A stretch of DNA of 64,000 nucleotides, from NCBI GenBank assembly GCA_029706075.1, contig JAINUG010000014.1, positions 6,303,838 through 6,367,837 on the forward strand. Direction: 5' to 3'. Shown here one piece after another: positions 55,594 to 64,000 of this stretch. The stretch's first letter is position 1. Each line of letters begins with the position of its first letter. The position numbers and the translations under genes were made by a program. The notes under the pieces are model-generated. The model ran no database searches. It had not been told where the DNA came from and worked only from the letters and a program-made list of their open reading frames with translations. Origin of the DNA: Aldrovandia affinis. Taxonomy: Eukaryota; Chordata; Actinopteri; Notacanthiformes; Halosauridae.

Positions 55594-56397
55594 CCACCCT
55601 GAGGGATTTGCCGCTCCCTTGCTGCCAGGTGGTCCGTTGATTAAAAAATGGTCGCGGAAGTTGACACAGGGAAATATTAAATATGGAGGTATACTATTTC
55701 CTGTGGCTGAGACAGCACAGGCCAGTGTGACAAGCATCCCCGTTTCAGCGGAGGTCAGTGGCCCTACTTGTTTGAATCCGCGTCTGGCCACTACTTTGTC
55801 AGGTTTGGACCATAGTCACCCCAGTTTAATCGACATTCCATATGTCCCCTGGTCCAAATTGATGTCTGTCTAGCACATTTGCTAAATTGTCGAAGAAGGC
55901 ATTCACATTTTCTCGGTTTTAGCTCTGGCAAGGCTAGTTGCCTCAGGCTTCCTTAGCGACAGCATTGGGTGCCATTTTAAGAAGGCTGTAAACCACTCCG
56001 AGCTGGCCTTTTCTTTTTCTGCCCACATTGGTGTGAAGTTCAGCTTGTGTGCCACAGCAAACTGGTAGGCAAGTCTTTTGATCTCACTTGGCGACAGACC
56101 AAAATAAATGTCAGCTGACCTAGCGATATAATGAACAAGCTGCATCTCCAAATCAGGTGGAAATACCTTCCGTGGCTTTCCGTAGCCAACCACTGTTGTT
56201 GGCACGGCTGCCTGACTGACAGTTTCTTCCCTGGTAACCTTTTCACAATACCGAGTCAGAGTACGGTAATTTATATTGAAATCCTTTGCTGTGCTTCTCA
56301 TTGATTTTGTCTCTAACTTCACCTGCCTCACTGCCTTCAACATTATGACAGGAGGTGTGCTGCCATTCTCTCTCTTTCTTTTATAATTTCTCACCAT
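55594..56397 (-). pseudogene. pogo-like transposase, N-terminal half
   Basis: ATG at 56395-56397. The helix-turn-helix region starts [13 protein letters not shown] and includes [20 protein letters not shown] and [11 protein letters not shown], a psq/CENP-B-type DNA-binding motif. A second helical region ends [21 protein letters not shown] frameshift near 55903 and a stop at 55826-55828 (in place of the Glu after the first catalytic Asp, IWNVD) kill the frame. The remainder, LTSAETGMLVTLACAVSATG and NSIPPYLIFP, runs to PSGW, where the L2 is inserted. The pogo group belongs to the Tc1/mariner superfamily and moves by cut-and-paste. Confidence 0.88.
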
Positions 56398-56509
56398 CTT
56401 TCTTTCCTTCCTTCCTTTCTTCCTTCAATCCTTCTTTCCTTCAAAAACACATTTAAATTAACCTAATATCACAAAGCTTTTTGTGCATATTCTATGTGTC
56501 TATTTATAC

Positions 56510-56567
56510 TGGGGCAAGTCGTCTCATGTGACAACTTGCCTCAAAGCCATTGAGACAACTTGCCCCA
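56510..56567. repeat. Inverted repeat at the 5' side of the pogo-like element
   Basis: TGGGGCAAGTCGTCTCA (56510-56526) and TGAGACAACTTGCCCCA (56551-56567) pair with one mismatch, and a third copy TGTGACAACTTGCCTCA lies between. Likely subterminal transposase-binding sites. Confidence 0.7.
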
Positions 56568-56579
56568 AATGGACACGTG

Positions 56580-56838
56580 GGCTCCCCTACAGTAAGAAGG
56601 GGAATGTCAAAGTTTAATTTGGGGGCAAAATAATTAAAGTAGTAAAAATCGTTACTTTTTCAAATAAAGATGGTTGGAACTGTTACTTAACGAATCTAGG
56701 AAGGAGCAGGGGAATACTTGCTGGTCCGGCAAATGTGCAAGCTGGCTACCTAGCTAATATTTAATAATGCATAGCTAGCTAGTAACGTTAACTACATGGC
56801 TACATTTACAGTAACTCTTTTAATTGGAATATAATTAT
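56580..56838. other. Unassigned AT-rich sequence
   Basis: Between the pogo-like end and the gag relic. Nothing recognised. Confidence 0.4.
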
Positions 56839-57940
56839 TTGGTTCTCAGAAGCAAGTTTGACTTGGACACGTTTGTTAAAGATCCGATTATGGAACACTT
56901 GGAGAGCTGTAGGAAAGCTGACTTGCTGCAGAGTATTATGACATTAAAGTAAGTCGCTTTGTCACGAATAAAGTTATGAAAGCGGCATGTTATTTCTGGT
57001 GAGATTAAAGCAGCTGACGATATGTAAACGTTGGTTGTGGAGGCTGCTGAAGTTACTCTGAAGCGGTTTGAACTAGAAATTCATTGGGTGTCCTCTAGAG
57101 GGCGAAATGAAACACTTTTGAGTTCGCTCATGAGGGCGAGAGGAAAACCCATGAGTTGTGAGAGAAGGAATGGAGATGCATAAAGTTTTGCGCTTGAAAG
57201 AGCTGGAAATTGAGGCTATTAGAATTAGTGTTAAGAGAGAGCAATCTTTTGACTTTGATGTGACGAGAAATATCCGAATGGTTCCGCTGTTTAATGAGGC
57301 TGAGGTGGACAAATATTTTTCTCATTCTTAACAGGTTGCTATAACTTTGAAATGGTCAAAAGAAACTTGGACCATGCTTTTGCAGTGCGTGTTGATGGGG
57401 AAAGCGCAAAACGCGTACAACAGAACAGAGATCGGATTATGAGCTGGTTAAAGCTTCTGTTTTGAGAGCATACAAATTCGTACCGGAGGCGTATCGGCAA
57501 AAGTTTAGACGCTATAGAAAACCTGAGACGGAATGTTTTTGTGAATTCGCTTGTGAGAAAGAAAGTCTGTTTGACCGTTGGTGTGTTTCCCAAGGAATGC
57601 AAAAATTTGATCAAATTAGAGAATTGGTCATTTTGGAAGAAGTGTGTGAGCGTTCATCTTAATGAACAGAAGGTACATTCGGTTTCGCAAGCCGCAGTGT
57701 AGCCTACGCTGATGTGTATGTCCTCACTCATAAAATGTGTTAGTGGATAAGTTTATGTGTTGTGGTGACAGTGTGGAAACGGAATCTCCGAAAGACACCA
57801 TTTGTTCGGAACAGGACAGTAGGCTACTCCCGCTACCGCTGTTGAACGGGAGGTTTCGGGCAAGAAGGAGAATCGTGTATGTTTTTACTGCAAGAAACGT
57901 GGACATCTTTTATCGGATTGCTACATCTTTAAGTGAAAGA
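56839..57940 (+). pseudogene. Decayed Gag of another LTR retrotransposon (SCAN-like capsid type)
   Basis: Pieces in different plus frames follow the order of a Gypsy-type Gag found in many fish elements: FDLDTFVKDPIMEHLESCRK ADLL (56857-56930), LRLKELEIEAIRISVKREQ (57190-), VDKYFSHS, LKWSKETWTMLLQCVLMGKA, RAYKFVPEAYRQKFRRYRK, FACEKESLFDRWC and SVSQAAV, then a zinc knuckle CFYCKKRGHLLSDCY (57877-57921, C-x2-C-x4-H-x4-C) and stop. Several frameshifts and stops. No protease, RT or LTR recognised nearby. The first piece is bracketed by splice-like TTGGTTCTCAG and GTAAGT. Confidence 0.75.
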
Positions 57941-59324
57941 ATCAGCCTTAATTTAATTACCAATTTTATCATTATAAGTGAAAGATTCGAGTTAAAAGAC
58001 AAACTGCGGTGACCACCACGTGGTCTCAGGTTTTCGTATATTTCCTTAGCACGTCCAAACAAATGTTTAAATGTTGGTACGAAGGAATTACGATAAATGT
58101 TGTTCGTACGTTACTTGATAAATGAGGCCCAATGTCCCACAGGTCAGCCAGTACACAAAAACTAGGACCTAGCAACTACCATGGTTCCTCTTGCTCAGTC
58201 CTGAAGTCTGGCCGGAGATTCCAATTTTCCCAGAAGAACATGCGCACAGGGCACAGAATGGGCACATGCTAATTCTTCCTGCCAGAAGTGGCAAGGCTTA
58301 TCTCCCTATGGCAGATACTGTACTGTATTATCCAAAATAAATATACACTTTTAGAGAACGTTAAGGAGTCTGAAAGTTATCCCAAACTGCAGTGAAGACA
58401 TTGAATATCTTGCTAGCTATCGTTGTCTTCCACTGGTTTATTTTTACCTTGCTATGTTTGTTTAGATAGCACCACGGCTTGAACAGGGGTTGGTCTGAAA
58501 TTATATGTTGAGGTTAATATATCACTTATTCTTAAAAAGGTAAAGTGCCCAGTGTCTTGTTCCGCATATAGGCCAATGCCCTCTTAAATGTTGACAGAAA
58601 GCTACTTTCCGAAATCCTAGCCACTTGATAAGAGGACATATTGCTTCTGGTCATCAAAGGAAACCAAACTGTTTTTTATAAAAGGTCATAGCTCATGCAA
58701 GAATGTTGGGTGTCTCCTCAATATTATTCAGGCATTCCAAAAATGTTCTGTGTGTCATGTAGTGCATTCCCAGGATGCTCAAAAAGCATTTGACTGAGTA
58801 GAATCGCCTCAAATAAAGGCAAACAGGCAAACAGTGTGAAAATGTGGCCCAGCCTGACCTAAATTCTCATAAACAAATGTGGTGCCAAACATCATTGACA
58901 GGTTATTATTTTGTGTATGAAACCAGGGCACTTAGGTACGTAGCTTTGGCAGCCAGTGCAGTAGATCAGTACACCAAATTTGCAAGCCTATGTCACACAC
59001 CACAATTTCAGGGTTCTACCTATGAGCTGGAAATTATGGATCATGGAGAAAATAATTATGGCCCACCAGATTAAAAGCGGAGGTCAACATGATTAGCCTT
59101 GTGACCTGGTAGCAATTTTCTTGAGCATATTATGTCTCCAAATATCAGCTCAAGAAACATCTCTGTATAAACCAAGCTGGTTCCCCCAGGCCCTATCGAT
59201 ATCATCACGATTCTCAACATAAGAGGAGCATATCAATGGTGACCTTGAAAAGATATCTTGTAGTAACATTGTAGTAAGTGACCCAAAAGAATATATAAAA
59301 ACGGGGTCTGACTCAGTCAACATC
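57941..59324. other. No gene recognised
   Basis: Mixed AT-rich sequence. Frames are not protein-like. Confidence 0.4.
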
Positions 59325-59445
59325 TCTATACCTCTAAAAAATAAAATAAATCTGCTTATATGTGGTTTAGTGAGAAAACAATGGAAGGAAAAAAAGAAAA
59401 GAAAATTCCCTCCCCTTGAAACAAAATCTCACTCCAAACTATATT
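59325..59445 (+). repeat. Dispersed ~120-bp repeat, copy 2
   Basis: Homologous to 34985-35105 in the same orientation. Confidence 0.7.
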
Positions 59446-62340
59446 GAAATGTTGGCAGCCCTGGGCAGGTCACAAATACACTGGGCTTACTTTTTCCCTT
59501 TTCAATGACATTAGGATAGAAAAAAGTTGTACAAAACAGTATCATACTTAGCGTTACATTTATAATTATTGGTGTCTCTGCCGCCGTTTGCTAGAAATGT
59601 CCACCATGTTTCCAATGAAACTGAACTCAATTTGTACTGAAACAAATTGCGAGTTTAAGATGTCATCTGGGCATTTTTGCCGTACTGGAATTTCATATAT
59701 TGTGCACATACTGGGTACGACATACTTTTAGGTCCAAGGTATTATGGACAGTATTGATCGTATGTGGTTCCATATACAAATGCACAATTGAACATCGCAA
59801 AACACTGGCTGGCAGCGAGTGTCTTCAATGTGTGGACATAATTGATACCGAGATTGAGAACGATATCGCGAAATGAAACGAGCTCCGTACCTAACCACGA
59901 ATAGTATATAAGCTCCTCAACCACTAATAGCTACAAATGTATTTGAAACAGCCATCTTATGTGGGGTAGGCTATATGATGGCTACTGCTACCATCAGATA
60001 GATGACAAGCAAACTGTTGATTGTACTGTTGCTGACATGTCACAGTGGGTCGTGTTGTAAAGAATAGCCAACGATTTCTGGAGTGTGTTACAAAGATTTG
60101 ATCATCTGATCATCTACTTGTGTTTACATTGGACTTTCACCTGGTAGCAACCACCGAGCTGGCCAGCACAACGGGCCAGACCTCTTTGTCCTGTTTAATA
60201 ATCCGCGAAAAGAAAAGCGTCCTACCAAAAAAAGTTGCAAACCTTTTCGAGTGAAGTCAGTTCAACAGTAAAACACTCGGGAAAATCCTGTATTAACGAA
60301 ACGTTCATGGTCAGATTCCAGAAATGTCCGTTGACCTATGATCGGTGCACTTTAAAACAGTACTGACCCCTGCTGGAAGAAAAGGGGAATTGCCTCGTTT
60401 CCTCACACACAGATGTGAAATCACTTCCACATGTCGACAGAGAGACACCTCCTTGGAAAATTAGCCAGCAGAATCCTGGAGAAACACTGTACTCGCGGTG
60501 CTTTGACTGGGACCGTTACCAAGGCCCCGAGAGAAACTATTTACTCCGCTCAAAGTCATCGCCGAAATTGCAGGTGCTGGCGAAATATGAACACACACGC
60601 AAATGCATACAAAATGCATAAGCCCTGGATTTGAGCCAAAGTAACATATGGAATTGAATACACAATAATGTCTGGGCAATCTTTACAAATGAAATCCACT
60701 ACATTACAGGGTTTAGGCTGGGAAACAAATACAATGGTTAATACGCAGAACAGCCTATTGACGGTATGCCATTTTGATTAAACAAATGAATGATACCTCT
60801 GTTGAATTCACATTTCTCCAAACCTTTCAGTCAAGACAAAATGTAATTTAAATGAATGTACACATTATATTACAAAACGTGTCATTGCTCCTCATTGTAC
60901 ATGTACTGAAATAAAGTATTTCTTGGGGTGAGAGAATTTCATGCTAAACTAGAATATGTTGTTGGATCCTCTATGATTTTTATGGATTTCAGTAGCAGTA
61001 GTACAAGTCTTCATCATTCCTCATAAACTTACATACATACATACAGCCGAGTATATTAACCAAAAACAGGATCAATTCCAAAGTGCCCGACGTTTGACAT
61101 GTTGGGAAAAGGCACGATAGACACTTCACAAAATGTGTGCGAAAACAGTGCCACGCTGTGGTCAGGAGCCGGTACTACATGCCACTGTAAACGGTAACAT
61201 GGAAGCAGAAATGGCGAGTTGTGAACTGTGACTGATGGGGGACTAAGTCCACATTGATGCAATCTAACCCCATAACTTTAATCTTTGGAGTTTACATCAG
61301 GCCTGTTGCGATATATTGGGAGATAGTTTGGCCATTGAACTCACCCCGTTTTAACACTCATTAGGCAATCTTCCCAAAGAACAATTAAAAAATAATTTAA
61401 ACACGAATAAGACAAGAAACATTTTACACAGAATACACTCCATTAATAATTTTAAATAAAATTTTATAAATGTACATTAACATATTAATGACACTTTTAT
61501 GATTATATATTATACTATGCATGTCGAAACAGTGTGAAAAAACTTTATAAATAAAATAATTTGACTTGAGTTTTTACAAAAGTCTATCCAAAACTTGGGG
61601 GAAAAAAGAGAAACAGGAACTCAATATAAAATAAACCTGTGATACATGGCTTGAACGGTAAAATGCAAGGTAGGGCCTGATATGGGTGTGAACGTAACAA
61701 CATCTGAGAGTTCCCTTAAAATTAACAACCCCCCCAAGAACAAAACCCCAAGAAAGAAACATGTAATTATTCACAAGACACTAAGGGTTTCTTTGTGAAA
61801 AAATCATACAATTTTTTTTGCCAATTTGTCATCAAAGTGCAAAAAAATTAAAAAATCTTCAGACAGAACTGAAAGTGCAATAACCCAGAATCTTCAAAAA
61901 AGAAAAAGAAAAAGGAATCCATCAAATCAAAAATAAATCAAAAATCAACTTCATTGTTGAACATACACAGGCAGCAGTTGGATGGCTTTGAGTTACTGTG
62001 AATGAACGGCTCTTCCGATAACAGATAAACAAACTGCACGTTAGGTGGAGCTGCATTGGAATCAGTGGGTCTACCTCTCCGTGCTGGCTGAGAGTGTGTC
62101 TCAGAATACACGGACACAGCAACTTAACCTGGGGAAGTGTGTCATTCGCTTATTACAACCTCTGTGTGGGCTATCAAGTTTTGCCCCTTGAATTGGGAGT
62201 GACGGTGTCGATGGTTACACGCGCAGCCCGCTTGCTCCCAGTAGCCAGCCAATACCGTCCACAACCCCAGACAGTGACTCTGATACTGTGTCCTGGACCT
62301 GAAATCAGAGATCACACTAATCAAACTATGTGATCAATTA
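59446..62340. other. AT-rich sequence, possibly 3' UTR/intron of the FBXO4-like gene
   Basis: (CATA)4 near 61029-61045. A-rich, AATAAA-bearing sequence at 61380-61930. I looked on the minus strand for the short last FBXO4 exon and did not find it. Confidence 0.35.
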
Positions 62341-62344
62341 AACC

Positions 62345-62735
62345 AGTGGACCCCCCTCCAAACCCTGGCCCTGGAGAGCCACAGGGTCTGCTGGATTTTG
62401 TTTTCACAAATGGGCAACCAATTCTGACCCAAGAGACCAGGGAGGTATTTCACAAACTGGGATTAAGGAGTTAGCTGGCTAACTTTTCAACGGTAAATAT
62501 TTTAAAAGAAAATCAGGCCTACAATCCAATAAGATATTATCCTAATCAAAATATTTCCAAAGGTTGGCTGATCAACTCCCTAATCTATCTTTGTGAAACA
62601 CCCACCAGGTATCAATTGTTAATAAATTGTTTTTAATAAATAAAAAACGGTTTTAATTAATTTAATTTAATCAATTAGGTTGCTGGGTAACAAGAAAAAC
62701 CAGCAGACCATCTGGGACCATTAACAAGGGACCCC
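62345..62735. mobile_element. Outer MITE, probably hAT, containing another MITE
   Basis: The left part has CAGTGGACCCCCCTCC, then GTCTGCTGGATTTTG and GGGCAACC. The right part read in reverse has CAGGGGTCCC, GTCTGCTGGTTTTTC and CCAGCAACC. The inverted halves are separated by the inner element at 62437-62608. Confidence 0.55.
62437..62608. mobile_element. Inner 172-bp MITE
   Basis: Ends CCAGGGAGGTATTTCACAAA and, reversed, CCTGGTGGGTGTTTCACAAA match at 16 of 20 positions. Inner sequences GGAGTTAGCTGGCTAAC and GGGAGTTGATCAGCCAAC are also inverted copies. Confidence 0.65.
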
Positions 62736-62831
62736 TGAATGAACACAAAAACATTGTGAATAATTAAGGGACAGGAAGATTCTGGGGCTTCATGTACCCC
62801 AAAATTATGTCTCCATGAAGTGTCACCTCAC

Positions 62832-63025
62832 CGTCCAGGGGTTCTGCAGCTGCCGCAGATTCAGCTGATGGGCCAAAAGGATGCAGGGGGTCCGGGTTCC
62901 GGTTCCGGTTCCGCCAGGCCCCTCCCTGGATACGCAGGACAGCACCAGGACGGGTCGAGACGATGACCCCCACAGGGGGTCCAGCATGGCCTGGAGTTGG
63001 GCCTGCGCCACCTCCGGCGCCCCTC
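62832..63025 (-). CDS. fbxo4: FBXO4-like exon (F-box only protein 4), partial
   Basis: The minus-strand peptide AQLQAMLDPLWGSSSRPVLV, LSCVSREG.., RTPCILLAHQLNLRQLQNPWT matches, from memory, the C-terminal part of FBXO4, the substrate-binding subunit of an SCF ubiquitin ligase. Conserved spots are SSxRPxLVLSCxS, PCxxLAHxLxL and the final PW. A donor ACG|GTGAGG at 62832/62831 ends the exon; without splicing the frame stops two codons later. The acceptor is uncertain (AAAG|GAGGGG at 63025/63026 is one option). A GGAACC simple repeat (about 62894-62912) adds a Gly-Thr stretch absent from the family. Other exons should lie to the right beyond the window, and a last exon to the left was not found. 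Confidence 0.65.
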
Positions 63026-63111
63026 CTTTAAAACGGATGATGTGCAGGTAACGAATCGTCGAGCACAGAGCTCACCTATACGCTGCCAGCAGTCCTGAAG
63101 AGTTTTTTTTA

Positions 63112-63249
63112 TAACATATAAATATAATGCCATTTAGCAGATGCTTTTAACCAAAGCGAGGAGTGAATGCATATATTTTTCAGTATACGTGGTCCCAATG
63201 GGAATCGAACCCACAACCGAAGCCATGCTTTACCTACTGAACCACAAAG
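63112..63249 (-). mobile_element. tRNA-derived SINE, family B
   Basis: Minus head TTTGTGGTTCAGTAGGTAAA (box A region) and GGTTCGATTCCC (box B). Tail AAAAGCATCTGCTAAATGGC. Inserted in the presumed FBXO4 intron. Confidence 0.85.
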
Positions 63250-64000
63250 AATACACTGACAGTGTACTGCTGTGCACTGTCAGTTTAAATATGGAGCACC
63301 CATCATCAGACCTGTTCCGTTCTACTCCAGCGCATTGACAGCAGGTACTCATATTCCCTGTGCACTTCACACAATACCATCAGCTCAAATGAAAGAATGA
63401 TTAAATAAATAACTCCTACATTGAACACGTAATCAAGCATCAAACGCAAAGGGAGTCACTAACTCATTTACACTGCGTTCTGACGGCACAGACGCACACG
63501 GTCGATGGAAGACCAGAGAGTCATATCCCGGACCACCGTCTCGAACCACCGACCTCAGGGTACCGACAGGTGCCCCCCAACCAACATAGGTCTCAGGGAC
63601 ACAAGAACGCCATGATGCAAAATTGCACGTCTGCCTCTCTCTGTTCCACAGCCAAGATATCTTCAGCGTGCATGTTGACTACGTTGTTCAAATTAATAAA
63701 AAAAACCCAGCTGGTTTTAAATTTTTAAATAAACTTACCCCGTTTCCCCCCTGATTCTTCATTTTTCTCCCAGTTAGGAATGTCTTATTTGTAACACTGT
63801 CTCATTGCTTCATCGTCAATCGTTAATTAGGGAGATCGCTTAATTACAACTAAAGTGATTTACTGTGAAGAGCATAAAGGGTAATGCGATCAAGTCTGAC
63901 ACAATGACAGGACACCCACAAGTCTGAGGGAAACGCATCAGCCCTGTGGAGTGTCATTTTCACAGTGTGCCTAATACACAAATCAAAGAGGCTCTTTCCA
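63250..64000. other. No gene recognised
   Basis: No upstream FBXO4 exon or repeat recognised in this end stretch. Confidence 0.35.

Noticed and set aside
63720..63790. Family C SINE tail (reverse orientation)
   Set aside because: Only a short CTCCCAGTT/ATTTTTCTCCC similarity, without tRNA-like head.

Overview
The window looks like nuclear DNA of a ray-finned (teleost-type) fish. The evidence is L2 LINEs and SINEs sharing the eel UnaL2-type 3' tail, Tc1-like and hAT DNA transposons, a Tf1/sushi-group chromovirus, abundant CA/GA microsatellites, and two exon-like pieces matching vertebrate proteins. The species cannot be resolved. There are no bacterial features. The window is gene-poor and mostly transposon-derived. 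Host coding signal is limited to an unidentified open frame at the left edge (1-186, minus), a frameshifted terminal exon of an SLC5A7-like choline transporter (42369-42740, minus) and an FBXO4-like exon (62832-63025, minus).

Layout. 1-14 kb: sparse sequence with V-SINE-like and other tRNA-derived SINEs, L2 tails, a Tc1 transposase relic inside a split 17-bp minisatellite (2569-4010) and an internally deleted Tc1 element (about 7446-8026). 14-26 kb: a possible DNA transposon (14929-16855) enclosing one copy of a small telomere-motif MITE whose second copy is at 24494-24708, further SINEs, LINE 3' ends and a 300-bp hAT MITE (25458-25757). 26-31 kb: GA- and CA-rich minisatellites. 31-44 kb: a 5'-truncated L2 (35947-37650), an apparently intact 2.2-kb hAT transposon of the ZBED type (38118-40330), more MITE and Tc1 ends, the SLC5A7-like exon and a deleted L2.

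44-57 kb is a nested block on the minus strand. A pogo-like transposon (about 50481-56570, possibly continuing below 44003) was interrupted in its catalytic domain by a full-length 4.1-kb L2 (51454-55593, 5-bp duplication GGTGG). Its 3' part was split by a complete chromovirus (44003-50480, LTRs about 99% identical, 5-bp duplication ATGGC). 57-64 kb holds a decayed gag of another LTR element, mostly unannotatable AT-rich sequence, nested MITEs and the FBXO4-like exon.

Most informative signals: (1) the L2 5' region is made of tandem monomers with a TATA box, and the inserted element begins at the base homologous to 31 nt downstream of that TATA box; (2) the chromovirus LTR has a TATA box 30 nt upstream of an 11-nt stretch perfectly complementary to the sequence abutting the 5' LTR, as expected for Tf1-type self-priming; (3) the hAT element has a full-length transposase frame, matching termini and near-perfect 8-bp duplications; (4) paralogous repeats give occupied and empty sites for a hAT MITE. 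All calls are by eye; no database search or alignment program was run.
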